Assembly (NCBI RefSeq): GCF_000004195.4
Contig: NC_030677.2
Coordinates: forward strand, 203,114,213 to 203,178,212
From: Xenopus tropicalis
Lineage: Eukaryota > Chordata > Amphibia > Anura > Pipidae
Length of the DNA stretch: 64,000 nucleotides
Direction: 5' to 3'
Part shown: positions 51,178 to 63,312 of the stretch, piece by piece
How the letters are laid out: every line of letters begins with the position of its first letter
How positions within the stretch are numbered: the first letter of the stretch is position 1
The notes under the pieces: generated by a model
Seen by the model: only the letters and a program-made list of their open reading frames with translations
The model's database searches: none
Told to the model about the DNA's origin: nothing
Position numbers and translations under genes: made by a program

Positions 51178-52035
51178 GCGCCCAACCTGTATGCCTGCGC
51201 CCAACCTGTATGCCTGCGCCCAACCTTTATCCCCGTGCCCAACCTGTATGCCTGCGCCCAACCTGTATGCCTGCGCCCAACCTTTATCCCCGTGCCCAAC
51301 CTGTATGCCTGCGCCCAACCTGTATGCCTGTGCCCAACCTGTATGCCTGTGCCCAACCTGTATGCCTGTGCCCAACCTGTATGCCCGTGCCCAACCTGTA
51401 TGCCTGTGCCCAACCTGTATGCCTGTGCCCAACCTGTATGCCCGTGCCCAACCTGTATGCCTGTGCCCAACCTGTATCCCTGCGCCCAACCTGTATCCCC
51501 GCGCCCAACCTGTATCCCTGCGCCCAACCTGTATCCCCGCGCCCGACCTGTATCCCCGCGGCCAACCTGTATGCCCGCACCCAACCTGTATCCCCGTGCC
51601 CAACCTGTATCCCCGTGCCCAACCTGTATCCCCGCACCCAACCTGTATCCCCGCGCCCGGCCTGTATCCCGGCGGCCAACCTGTATGCCCGCACCCAACC
51701 TGTATCCCCGTGCCCAACCTGTATGCCCGCGCCCAACCTGTATGCCCGCGCCCAACCTGTGTCCCCGCGCCCAACCTGTATCCCCGCGCCCAACCTGTAT
51801 CCCCGCGCCCAACCTGTAACCCCGTGCCCAACCTGTATGCCCGCGCCCAACCTGTATGCCTGCACCCAACCTGTATGCCCGTGCCCAACCTGTATGCCTG
51901 CACCCAACCTGTAACCCCGTGCCCAACCTGTATGCCCGCGCCCAACCTGTATGCCTGCACCCAACCTGTATCCCCATGCCCAACCTGTATCCCTGCGCCC
52001 AACCTGTATCCCCGCGCCCAACCTGTATCCCTGTA
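51178..52035. repeat. Satellite array, 19-bp unit, about 45 copies
   Basis: Unit CCCAACCTGTATGCCTGCG, with TATCCCCGCG, TATGCCCGTG and TAACCCCGTG variants. Because 19 is not a multiple of three, the same 19-residue pattern appears in all frames, giving ORFs of up to 375 aa on both strands (51121-52259 minus; 51168-52036 plus). These are not genes. Confidence 0.97.
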
Positions 52036-52210
52036 GCTGCGATTTGATCCAGACCAACCTGCGCACTCGCATTGACTATGATGGCTTCCCATACCCGAAC
52101 ATACCCAAAGAAGTACCTTCCCGAACCTATGCCTTTTACAGTTTTAAAGCTGCCCTTAACCTTTACTGTGTATCTTTGGACCACCGGCACAGTCAGGACA
52201 TTACTGATTA

Positions 52211-52527
52211 TAAAGGTGGCCATACACATCAAGATCCGCTCATTTGGCGAGGTCGCCAAGCGACTGGATCTTCTCCCGATATCCGCATCTACGGGTAGGT
52301 GATATCGGGGGAATTTAGGCTAAATTAAAATGATAGTAATGGCCGCAACGAGCCGATGCGGTCCCCGATCCGACTAAATTTCTTAACCTGCCTGATTGAT
52401 ATCTGGCTGATTTCAGGCCAGATATCTGTCGGGCAGGCCCATTGTTGGTGCCCCTACACGGGCCGATAAGCAGCTGAATCGGTACCGATATCGGCAGCTA
52501 AAATCGTCCCTTGTATGGTCACCTTTA
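52211..52527. mobile_element. GGTGGCCATACAC-family MITE, copy 4
   Basis: Left AAAGGTGGCCATACACATCA, right CCTTGTATGGTCACCTTTA. Inner words AGGTCGCCAAGCG, CTTCTCCCGATATCC and GGCCAGATATCTGTCGGGC are shared with the copies at 14254 and 23502. Flanks are TTAT/TTTA-like rather than intact TTAA. Confidence 0.8.
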
Positions 52528-54250
52528 CCCTGATTCCTGACCAATTTGCAGGAATTCCACTGGTACCCAACCTGCTGTATGACCAAGAGATAAGAACATC
52601 AATGCTCTATTTTTGCTTTCCCTGTTTCTTTAATGCACCCATGTCCAGTGCCAATGGCCTCAGCGATCAATTCAGATCATGAAAGGAGAGATCTAGTGAA
52701 ATACAGTATAACATATTTATTGAAAGCCAATGCAACATACAGCTCTGCTCCACCAATATGCGAACAAGCTTTTAATGAGAGGGGGGAAAGCAGCGTGCGG
52801 GAAAAGTGCCAAAATTCCTGAGATTGCCGAGAATATCCTGCCTACTACAAAGGCAAACACGTAGACTGTTCTCTTTAATCTTTTGCTTTACACAAACATA
52901 TGTGCAGAATGCAGGGTTTCTCCCTTCCCTCACTTTGCCGGCGAGATCCGATTCCGACATATTCTTATAATGCAATAAGGACAAGCAAAGACTGTTATAC
53001 CCACTGTTTATTATGTGTCATTCACAGAGATTCCAACCCATACATGTTTATTTACATTTGGAGCACACTGGAGAGATGCTGAGGTTTATACGAGAGCAGG
53101 GTGCCCCTATGTTATATAATGGCTGCTTATAGCTAGACGTCCCGCTATAACCGTAGCAGATAACAATGATGCCCTTTTGTGCTATCGGCCAAGGCAGTTT
53201 GTGATTTCCTCAGTGACAAAGAAGAAGATTTGCTGAGACCCCCAGCTCTAAGGCTAATGCCCCCCAGTGCCCCTGAGAAATCTCTGCTGCCGTGGGCAAC
53301 TAATCTCTCCGAAATGCATTTTCACCGACAACAAGGTGAATCTCTTTGTTTTTCCAAAGTTGTGTGAAGTTTCCTCCCTGTAGGCAACGTATATGCCTTT
53401 CCAGCGGCGATTTACTTTGTTGCCAGTGGAAAGGCATTTAGGAGAGATTAGGTAGCAGCGATTTATCACAGGAGGCCAATCTCTCCGTGGGACTGGGGGC
53501 CCCACCGGTTTATTTCTGATGTTCCACTGGTCCATTGCGACCCCATAGGTAAGAGAGCAGCCAGGGAGGGAGGATTTCTAACAACTATAAAAAAATATAG
53601 ACCTGTTAGAGATCTGCTTGCTCTATAGTTTCTCCGCTGCCTAAAACCTAATGTCAGACTTACCAGGAGGGACCCACAAGCGCCCCACACTGACCTAGGG
53701 CTCACCTGAGGATGAAACAGGGTGCTAGGGAGTGACGAGTAGCCGGTGAGGCCAGATAACGCAGTACACAGGGATGTAACAAAGGCTTGGTCAGGCAGAT
53801 CCGGGTTGAGGCTCGTAGCAAAGGGTTTTTGAGCGAGAGGTCAATCCGGGAGAGGTCAAACCGGGAAAATACAAGTACACAGGTACAGGCTAGGCTTCTA
53901 GGGGAGGCCGAGATAACCAGGCACTGATAGCCACAACAACCAGCTTTAAATAGCCCAGGAGGAGCGTAAGGACGCACCCAGGTGCGCTATGCATCTAAAC
54001 ACATGCTGAGTTTACGCCACGAATAATCACCATGCATTGAGGCGTACACGTTGGAAGGCGCACAGTGCGACACAACATTCCGGTCGCGGCATGCACTGTT
54101 CATTGCATTCCACAAGGGTGGAGATGTGCGGGAGCAGCGAGATGAACACGGTGAGTATCCTTACACCTGACTTACACGCTCTATTGAAATGAATAGAATG
54201 CAGGGAGACAAGGAAGAAAGCAGGGAGGGCAGGCTGGGCAAGATCACTTT
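52528..54250. other. Intergenic DNA, no gene supported
   Basis: No clear array or terminus. 53250-53480 contains words typical of frog interspersed repeats (CTCTCCGAAATGCATTTTC, GAGAGATTAGGTAGCAGC), but no ends were found. Confidence 0.4.
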
Positions 54251-54259
54251 AGATCCAGG

Positions 54260-55185
54260 TTGGCATCTCTGTTGCAGTCTGATGTGCCAGTGGGTCAGTG
54301 ACCCTAGCTACCAGGTAACAGATAGATCTCTGTTGGCATCTCTGTTACAGTCTGATGTTGGTTGATGTGCCAGCGGGTCAGTGACCCTAGCTACCAGATA
54401 ACAGATAGATCTCTGTTACAGTCTGATGTTGGTTGATGTGCCAGTGGGTCAGTGACCCTAGCTACCAGATAACAGATAGATCTCTGTTACAGTCTGATGT
54501 TAGGGGATGTGCCAGTGGGTCAGTGACCCTAGCTACCAGATAACAGATAGATCTCTGTTGCAGTCTGATGTTAGGGGATGTGCCAGTGGGTCAGTGACCC
54601 TAGCTACCAGATAACAGATGGATCTCTGTTGCAGTCTGATGTTAGGGGATGTGCCAGTGGGTCAGTGACCCTAGCTACCAGATAACAGATGGATCTCTGT
54701 TGCAGTCTGATGTTAGGGGATGTGCCAGTGGGTCAGTGACCCTAGCAACCAGATAACAGATAGATCTCTGTTGCAGTCTGATGTTAGGGGATGTGCCAGC
54801 GGGTCAGTGACCCTAGCTACCAGATAACAGATGGATCTCTGTTGCAGTCTGATGTTAGGGGATGTGCCAGTGGGTCAGTGACCCTAGCTACCAGATAACA
54901 GATGGATCTCTGTTGCAGTCTGATGTTAGGGGATGTGCCAGTGGGTCAGTGACCCTAGCAACCAGATAACAGATAGATCTCTGTTGCAGTCTGATGTTAG
55001 GGGATGTGCCAGCGGGTCAGTGACCCTAGCTACCAGATAACAGATGGATCTCTGTTGCAGTCTGATGTTGGGTGATGTGCCAGTGGGTCAGTGACCCTAG
55101 CTACCAGATAACAGATGGATCTCTGTTGCAGTCTGATGTTGGGTGATGTGCCAGTGGGTCAGTGACCCTAGCAACCAGATAAAAA
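54260..55185. repeat. Tandem array, 71-bp unit, 13 copies
   Basis: Unit words: GTTGCAGTCTGATGTTAGGG, GATGTGCCAGTGGGTCAGTG, ACCCTAGCTACCAGATAACA, GATGGATCTCT. The word GTCAGTGACC starts at 54294, 54377, 54448, 54519 and 54590 and so on, giving 71 bp after a longer first unit (83 bp). CTAGCTACC and CTAGCAACC variants recur every third unit in places (54746, 54959, 55172), suggesting block duplication of 213 bp. Confidence 0.95.
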
Positions 55186-56752
55186 ACTTCCAGAATTAAG
55201 ATTGGCTGCACATAATAAATCAAGAACATAGGAAATGTGGAGTTGAGCACTGTCTGTATCGTATTAGACCTTCTATCCACATCTGCAAGGGCCTGTAAAT
55301 TGTTCTTTTTTCAGAGGAGTGATGGATTCTGATTAGGGTTATTTTTCCTCTTAATTAGCCCGATTGGTTGCACTAAAGGCAAACAAGGCAAACAGAGCAT
55401 GTCTTTCTTCGTTAGAGTCCAAGCACTTAGCATCTCTTCATTTCCCTGCGCCGAGCAATAGCGGCACCACTAAGGGCACTCTGGTGCTGTATAAATCCAG
55501 CCTAGATTTCCTTGGTGGCTCTCAATGGCTGTCCCTTTCTAATCAGCGAGGGGAGGCGGCGGTGCAAGAGCAAATTAAGTGTACGAACACATGATAAAAA
55601 CCAGGAGAGAGAAATCAGCGGTGATCAGTTCCCCGGGTTTCTACAAACAGTGTCAGAAAGTTTTCAGCCGAGCACGAGAGGAACTAATCCCAACATTTCT
55701 ACAGGTGGAAAGAAGTGGCGCCCTACAGAGCAGAAAGCACACTCTGCATGGAGAATATAATATATATATCTATGTGCCTGTGTTATATGATAATAATATA
55801 CACATGCTAGCATAAAAAGGCCAATAATAATAATACACATGAGAAATGTTATTTTTTTCTGACTGATGGGGGGGAGGTTGGGTGGGGGTGTCAATGTCGC
55901 CATGCAGCAGGCGGAATCCTCAGATGTCAATCATCCCACAGGAGCCACATTAATGAGCGCTTTTGTTTTTGTGCATCACTTTAATTGGCTTTAGTCTTTT
56001 TTAATTGCTAGTAACATACAATGGAGTATACAGATTGGGCTTTTTGGGGAGGGGGGGGGCGGGGGGAGGGAGGGAGTGTGGCCATCTTGTCTTATATATT
56101 TAGCTTTGTCATTGGGATGGAGAGGTGCGAGCAACTGTTGGGCTACAAACTCCTTTATTTATCCCTTTAGGGTTATGGTGACCATTTTTACAGAAATGCA
56201 AATATCGGGGGTTGAGTAAAAATGGCGACGCTCCTTCCCTCCGTAATTTACCGTACGGCTAATAGGGGCATAATTGGTCCGTTTAAACGCTCCTTTCATC
56301 AGGAATTCCAGATGGGCTGTATCGGAAAACACAACCCCCCCCCCCCCAAACAAGTCCATTTTCTAGGAGTAATAACAATTAGGACTTTTATTCATGAAAG
56401 CTTTCCCCCCCTCAACATCAATGCAGCTTGAACATCTCTTTAACACCTTCATTGCCAGAGAAAAATACTCTGAAATACAGACAAGGTGGTGCCGGTACCA
56501 ATGCTGTTCATTATAGTGTGTGTTACACTACTAAATATAGAGGAAGCAGACCCTGCGGTCGCTGGGGGGCCGCAGAACAGGGGGGGGGCCCCTAGCCATG
56601 GGGTCTGATTTCTCTATAGCTGTATAGGTGTATAAGTGTCCCCCCTCCCCAGCTGCTCTTTTACCTATTTGGTGTTAGAGTCCTGCATCGGGTTGGGTGC
56701 CCACGGAATTCCCGCATCGGGTTGGGTGCCCACGGAATTCCCGCACGGAATT
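55186..56752. other. Intergenic, partly single-copy DNA
   Basis: 55921-56020 has TGTCAATCA (55925-55933, a PBX/MEIS-type word in complement), CATTAATGAGC and TTTAATTGGC; 56196-56203 has an octamer ATGCAAAT. These are candidate enhancer sequences only. 56690-56752 contains a direct repeat of CGGGTTGGGTGCCCACGGAA. Confidence 0.4.
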
Positions 56753-56810
56753 CCCATGCAGGGCACTCACAGACCGGCCATTTGGCCGGTCTGTGAGTGC
56801 CCTGCATGGG
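56753..56810. repeat. Perfect 28-bp inverted repeat with 2-nt loop
   Basis: The left arm (56753-56780, starting CCCATGCAGGGCACTCACAG) and right arm (56783-56810, ending GAGTGCCCTGCATGGG) are exact complements around TT. It lies next to a GC-rich direct repeat and is probably the inner or terminal part of a repeat element; no gene nearby. Confidence 0.97.
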
Positions 56811-59800
56811 TACCTGGCTCAAGTGTTGAAGTATTCCTGCTATTTAGTGATGAGCGAATCTGTCCTGAAAAATACACAAAACATGTTTGTCACGGGATTT
56901 TTTTTGTCGCCCATTTTTTTCGCCATTCCCAACTTTTTTGACAAATTTTTGGGTGGCGAATTTTCTCTGAAGTTTCGCAAAACAATTTGCCAATGGTGAA
57001 ATGCAGAAATTGGCTGTGAATCTATGCCTGGGGAAAAAATTCACTCATCACTGCTGTTATTTTGTACTCTTATCTGATTGAACTGCCTCTGGAGTAACGG
57101 CGCTCCCGGCCCACGGTTATGTCGCTTCTGGTTTTTGGGCCGCAGGGTCGGAAGGTATGTGAACCCGTTGCTGGTCTGGGAAGGGGGCATAGTAGGGTGG
57201 GGGGGTTGCAGGTCAGTGTGTCTGGGTCGGGTCTGTCTGACTGGAGCCACACAGGCCAGGGAGTGAGGGACACAGATGGGCGGGGGGGTGGAGAGAGGGA
57301 CTGGTAGGTGTGTGATGGGCCCCTCAGAAGATTTGTTTTTGCAGGGTGACCTGGCGTTGGGTTGTTAAGCTGCTGAGCTTAATGGTAGTTTGGGGAGACT
57401 GTACTGGAATAAGTATATTTGTACACAACAGTTTGACTCCAGACACAAGTGCAAAACCACTAAAAGGCACAAAACTTTAGTGCTCATTCACAGTCTGGCT
57501 GGGCTGGTGGAACAACTAGGAAAAACCCACCAGCCCAGTCCCCAACCCTGTCGCCAACCCTGCCAGCAACTTACCCACAGGGTGGAGAAGGTGCCCCCCT
57601 CCCCAGTCCGACACTGCCCCAGGGCTGCCGCTTCCAAGGTAAGTTAGTGGGTTCCATGGATTGCACTATGTGACCCTCAGTGCTCCCTAACTTACATGTC
57701 TGAATGACTAACAAGCTAGAGGGCATGTTGGGAGAAGAACAGGGGGCGCCAATGTGCATGAAATGGGGGCTCATCTTGGAGCAGCAGGAGCTAAAACTGA
57801 TTCACAGAAAAATTCTGAGCCATTTTTTAGTATTTCTGTAGATGAATTGAAGTCTTTTCTCACCTCTCTGCTAACAGCTGGGATATTGATTAATCAACCA
57901 AACAGATTTTTTTAATTTTTTTTTTTAATTTCACATGATTTAATTTCCTTGAACTATTACGCAGAAAATGTTAAGTCAATATTTGCTTAGAAAATATCTC
58001 AAGTGTCGAGGATATAATGTAATATTTTCACAAATTCTCGTGAGATTTGTAATCCTTTCCCATGTTCTCTCCCAGGCCTATTAGATTGCTGTACCTTATA
58101 GGAGGCGTATATTGGAATCGCTCGTGCTGTGCTGCCATCTAGTGTTTGCTAGAAGATCATACACTGCGTTACAATATATCCACAAAGCTGCTGTTAAATC
58201 AATGACTTTAAGAACTGTTTTGGAAATGTTAAAAATTTCAAAAGAGGAATGTTGGAGTGACCTATCTGTGGAACTACAGCTCCCAGAATTCCCACTGACA
58301 GCTGAACACTTCATTATAAGGTTGTATATGCGACACACAAGCGGGATCGGACTGGGGGGTGCAGGGCCCACCGGGGCTACTGCCTCGGCCCCCGCACCCC
58401 CAAGGTACCTCCCTTAGTCCCCTGCAGGGGCCCCCACCATGCACCCCTAACCCCCCCACCCAACGACCTCCCGAGAATGTGTGTATGTGAAAGCTGTGTG
58501 CTGTGCAACGTAACAAAAATGGGCGCCAGAAGGTTCTTGCAGTTAAACAATAGAACTGGTTTATTGTCAATGTGCAGGGTTATGGCAATATACTCACATA
58601 CAGCTTCTATATGATAGTAATACCCTGAGGACAGCAAAGAGAGGATGCACGCCGGTTTATCCCACCTTGTTTAGAGTCTGGGCAGGGTAAATGCACCTGG
58701 TCAGGTTGGCACCCCTTTGGAAGCAGTCAGGATAGATACATCAGTCCTCAGGTTGATAACCCCTAGCTTGAGAGTCCTACAGCCGTCTATGGAACAGGGT
58801 TCAGATACTGCCTGTCTCCTATGTCTTAACCGTGGCCCTATGCTGAGGCAACAGTGCCTGTATGGAAGATACTTCCAGCTACTTTCCTTGGTGGAGCCGA
58901 AACTGCTCTTGCTTCCTTCCCTCTCTATTTCACTCTCCTAGAAAGTGCTCTACAAGTGTAACTATCTAACTGGTCCTCAGTCACGGGGTCCCTGTCCCCG
59001 ACTTCACTAGAGTATCAGATGATAACTCTGGGGCAATAGCTTTACTGGGGCCTTGTTGATCCCAGGCTCAGTGGACCTTCACCTGAGACACAGAGGCAGC
59101 CAAAGAGGAAGCCACACCCTCCTGCTAAACACTATATGAGTTTGCAAGGGGTGTGGTCAACCCAAATAACCAATAAGGCATAAGTGCAAAGGATAAACTA
59201 GATACATGGGTCTTTGCCCAGTAACAGCACAGACTAAGGAAGTTGTAGGGTTTAAAGCCATAGGTGCATGTTAACCCTATGGGTCCCTACAGAAACAATG
59301 TACAAGTCTGAGGGCTAAAGCAGCTGCCGATGTTATGAGGAGAGAGGCAGGGGAACCAGCTGGTACTGAGCTATTAAACAACATTATGCAGTGGTGTAAC
59401 CGCATCAACCAACCCCATGTCACAAGGGAGATAATGATCCACTCCAGGCTTTTTCGAAACCTTATGTGATCATTAGTGTAAAGAGGAATTTCGGACTTAA
59501 AAACCAGGACTGGATTGGTATCTCCCTCATGCAGAGCTATCAAGCCCCCCTGTTTGTTTGAGAGTTACCAGATTGCGGTGGCTCTCCCCAGCGCTAGATT
59601 TCCTATCTGGGCACACCTAGACCACCCCCAATTGTCGCACCCCCCCCATCTGGCGAGCGAGCATGCGTGGAAGTTTAAACTCTCATATGGAACAGTGGGG
59701 AGAGGTCCCCACCATATGGGAGCCCCCAAATATGTGCCGCCCTAGGCCTGGGCCTTTGTGGCCTCTCCACAAATCTGGGCCTGGCTCTCCCCCGGTCTCC

Positions 59801-61080
59801 TGTCCCCCAGCAGTATACTCTCATTTTTTTTCACCCACCTCAGGCTTCTGATGATGGATTTCGGATTAGGGCAGCTGTGTGTATCCTGGAAAATGTCCGC
59901 TTTCACGTTTTTTCAGGCCGGCCTCTGTACCATTCCCTCTCTGCGTGCCCACACTCAGGCAGTTGCCATAGTCTTTAAGGCAGACACACAGAGGAGCATT
60001 GGCAAGTGGATCCGGTGGGTACAGTTGCACCTTATGCTCCCCTGGTAGTTAATGCCTATAACTCTAGTAGGGGGCCCCTCCTTTTGGGCACTTATACAAT
60101 CACATTTCCATCTACAATGAAAATGACAGTAGACCAGCAATGGCTGACTGGCTATTATGGGATACCAGCGCTGGACAACCCTTCCCTCCTCTTTACTGAC
60201 CGAGATGTTATTCCGTGATTACCCGCCCTCATAGATAAATAAACCCCCCCATGTCAAACAGAAATAGGTATAATAATATTACTTTCCCTTGCCATTCGCC
60301 CCACCAAATGCACTTTTTTACAGTAAGAAATGAAAAATGCCAACCAACAATAGACTTTTAAGTGGATCTTCTATATTATTTATTATTACTCTTGGCAAAC
60401 TTTTCTCGTGAATCCGGATAGAATTCGTACACATATAAATTTGGCAGCGTTTTTCTCATCCTCCGTGAAGGGTGTCAGATGTTTGTAAAGGCTCCTACAT
60501 ATGTTCTCTATAGGACTGCTCAATTAAAATGTAGTACAGAATCAAAGGAAGCGTTGTATTCAGCGGTGCCAAAGTGTATCATTTGTCAAACAGCAGTGCT
60601 CACTTGTTAATTATTTCACTTATCATTTCCTAAAGTCGCCATTTGCCAGCTCTCCCTAAAAATGTGGGTCCTCAGTTATGTTAAAAATCCTGGAAATACT
60701 GAGCAAACAGTTTCTTTGTTTCTTTGTGCAGGAACTTGGAGAGAAGATGAATCCGGCAGGGACCCCATTCTTTAAATTGCCGGGAGAAATAAACTCCCAC
60801 TTTGGGCTGGTCAGTACCCCCAGCCGGCCAATGTCTGTAAGGTGACTGGCCCACAATATCGTGGATCTGGGATACATAGGTACATGTGTGGCTACTAATT
60901 ATCTGTATATCTCTCACCTTACCCTCTGCCCAGGTAGAGTATAAACACAATTCCTTACTTTGCTTCTGGGCAGGGCACATATGTTTCTACTCATTCTGTA
61001 TCTACCCCACACTGTGCCCTCTGTGCCAGCAAGGTACCCGTGTCATTACTCGTTCTATAAGCAGAGAAATGTATATATCC
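56811..61080. other. Intergenic DNA with scattered repeat fragments
   Basis: No gene. 57594-57612 (CCCAGTCCGACACTGCCCC) and 58343-58460 (GGATCGGACTGGGGGGTGCA) are parts of the hAT family seen at 36221. 58273-58285 is an ACTACAGCTCCCA (ZNF143-type) word. The rest looks unremarkable. Confidence 0.4.
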
Positions 61081-61082
61081 CT

Positions 61083-61287
61083 TTGCACATTGCATCATAG
61101 ATTGTAAGCTCTACGGGGCAGGGACCTCCTTCCTACTGTGTCTCATACCACATGGCACTTATTCCCTGTGTATTTATACTTATTTATTGTATTTATTATA
61201 ACACTTGTCCTCCCTGTGTGTAATTCTGTATATTGTATGATTGTACAGCGCTGCGTACCCTTGTGGCTCTTTATAAATAAAGTTCTA
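61083..61287 (+). repeat. Dispersed repeat, right-reading arm of an inverted pair
   Basis: Contains GATTGTAAGCTCTACGGGGC, TGTCTCATACCACATGGCAC, GATTGTACAGCGCTGCGTAC and CTTTATAAATAAAG. The same sequence in reverse complement lies at 61741-61940, and a shorter second reverse copy at about 61990-62140. The AGCGCTGCG...TTTATAAATAAA end looks like a retroposon 3' end; the family is not identified. Confidence 0.85.
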
Positions 61288-61473
61288 CATACATTATACA
61301 TACATATGGGCTGTGTATCTGCGGTTACTCAATGTTATATATCTCTCACCTTGCCCTCTCCCAGTGTAGGGTATATCTGTGATTTCTGATTCTGTATGTA
61401 CCACTTACCTTGCCCATTCAGTAGGTATCAATCACCTTACCCGCTGGCTAGGCAGGGCACCTCTTTGTACAGG

Positions 61474-61735
61474 GCTGGACTGACCCCCCCAGGATACCAG
61501 AAGAAATCCTGGTGGGCCCTGACCCTATTGCCCCCCCCCCCACAGCCACCACTGCTCACCATCCTGCTACTTACTTCTCTGTTACATATGGCCGTCTTTA
61601 GTTTTTAACAGCAAAGTAAGTAACACAGCAGAGCGGGAGTGGCAGTGGCAGAGTTGTGGGCGCTTAGGTAGCTGGGTGGAGGGCCCTTGAGTTGGGTACC
61701 CAGTGGGCCCCAGGTACCCCAGTCTGACTGTATGT
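61474..61735. mobile_element. hAT remnant, CAGTGTCGGACTGG family
   Basis: Left CAGGGCTGGACTGACCCCCC and right CCCCAGTCTGACTG are imperfect inverted ends like those at 36221-37073, with GGTGGGCCCTGA and GTGGGCCCCAGG inside. No clear 8-bp duplication. It lies between the inverted arms at 61083 and 61741. Confidence 0.6.
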
Positions 61736-61740
61736 ATGTA

Positions 61741-61940
61741 TGTATGTATAACTTTATTTATAAAGCGCCACAAGGGTACGCAGCGCTGTACAATCTTATA
61801 ATATACACAATTACACACAGGGAGGGCAAATGTTATAATTAATACAATAAATAAGTATAAATACACAGGGAATAAGTGCCATGTGGTATGAGACACAGTA
61901 GGAAGGAGGTCCCTGCCCCGTAGAGCTTACAATCTATGAT
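61741..61940 (-). repeat. Dispersed repeat, reverse arm of the inverted pair
   Basis: Reverse complement of 61083-61287 (CTTTATTTATAAAGCGCC, GTACGCAGCGCTGTACAATC, GTGCCATGTGGTATGAGACA, AGAGCTTACAATCTATGATG). It starts in a short TATG repeat (61735-61748). The partial copy at about 61990-62140 follows in the same orientation. Confidence 0.85.
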
Positions 61941-62149
61941 GCAATGTGCAATGGGATATATACATTTCACTGCTTATAGAACGAGTAATGACACAGGTAT
62001 CTTCTCTTACAATATACACAATTACACACAGGGAGGACAAGTGTTATAATTAATACAATAAATAAGTATAAATACACAGGGAATAAGTGCCATGTGGTAT
62101 GAGACACAGTAGGAAGGTGCCTGCCCCGTAGAGCTTACAGTCAGACTGT

Positions 62150-62700
62150 CTGTGTATACTTATTCTGTATGTACAAGCCACATTATCCTGTTTCTAGGCA
62201 GAGGATTCCTCATTCAGTTTTTAGAGCTCAGCTCACCTTACCCTCTTTCTGGGCAGGATACTTTGCCTTATTCTCTGTGTGCTACTAACCTTACCCTCTC
62301 TGAGTATTCTATATGTGGCACTCACCTTTCCCTATTCTCTGCATGTACAACTCACATTAAACTATGTCTAGGCAGGGTACGTTTATGTTTAATTCTTTTG
62401 GTTTTTAGAGGTAACCTTACCCTCCCTCTGGGCAGGAAACTGGGGCTTATTCTCTATGTACCACTCGCTTTGCCCTCTGCCAGGCATGGTACATCCGTGG
62501 TTACTGATTCTATACGTAGCTCTCACTTTGTATTCTGGGTACTGCACATCTATGGATACTCATTCGGTAAGTACCTACTAACTTGTTCTTTGCCTGAGCA
62601 GGTTATATCTGTGCTCATTTATTCTCTATGTATCACCTTACTCTGGGTTAGGAAAGTGTACATTTATCATTTGGTTGGTTTAGCTTTAGTGTAGTGAGAA
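62150..62700. other. Intergenic DNA
   Basis: The 180-aa plus-strand ORF here (62152-62694) lacks any recognisable domain and lies in pyrimidine-rich, weakly periodic DNA with recurring CTTACCCTCT...GGGCAGG words, also seen at 60915-61040 and 61340-61460. Probably an old degenerate tandem repeat. Confidence 0.45.
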
Positions 62701-62703
62701 CAG

Positions 62704-63312
62704 TAAAGGGGTAGTTCACCTTTAAATTAACCTTTAGTATGCTGTAGGCATTGACATTCTGATACATTTTGCATTTGATCTCCTTTTTTATTTTATGTGG
62801 TCTTCAAGTTATTAAGTTTTTGGCTTAGTAGCTCTACAGTTTGGTATATCAACAGCTATTCAGTTGCTAAGGTCTTATATATCTTAGCAACAGGGATGCA
62901 ACGAATCCAGTTTTTTGGGTTTGGCCAAACCCCTGAACCCACCCTGATTTATTTGGCCGAATACTGAACGGAATCCGCATACGCTAATTAGGATCCGGAA
63001 GGGTTAAAATCGCCGCTAACCGAATCCTGGATTCAGTGCATCCCTACTTAGCAACCAGGCAGTTGTTTGAATGAGAGACTGGAATATTAATAGGCGAGGG
63101 GTCGCATAGCAACAATAAAAATACATTTGTAGCCCCACAGAACAATAGTTTTGGGCTGCCGGGGTCAGTGACCCCCCATTTGAAAGCTGGAAAGAGGCAG
63201 AATAGGAAGGCAAATAATCCATAAACTATAAGAAGTAAATAATGAAGACCAATTGCAAAGTTGCTAGAAATAGGATATTCTATAACTTACTAAAGGTGAA
63301 CCGCCCCTTTAA
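62704..63312. mobile_element. T2-like MITE with a nested hAT insertion
   Basis: Ends TAAAGGGGTAGTTCACCTTT and AAAGGTGAACCGCCCCTTTA are inverted repeats typical of Xenopus T2-type MITEs. The interior matches the remnant at 16480-16855. The hAT at 62891-63046 interrupts it with a perfect target duplication. Confidence 0.85.
62891..63046. mobile_element. hAT MITE nested in T2-like MITE
   Basis: A 156-bp element, CAGGGATGCAACGAATCCAG to GATTCAGTGCATCCCTA, flanked by a perfect 8-bp duplication CTTAGCAA (62883-62890 and 63047-63054). The uninterrupted MITE at 16480 reads CTTAGCAACCAG here, i.e. an empty site. Same family as 21197-21301. Confidence 0.93.

Noticed and set aside
51121..52259. ORFs up to 375 aa on both strands (YRLGTGIQVG-type and PNLYACAQPV-type repeats)
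   Set aside because: Product of the 19-bp array: 19 x 3 nt gives the same 19-residue repeat in each frame and on both strands.
62152..62694. 180-aa plus-strand ORF as a gene
   Set aside because: Low-complexity pyrimidine-rich DNA with degenerate repeats; no domain or coding signal.
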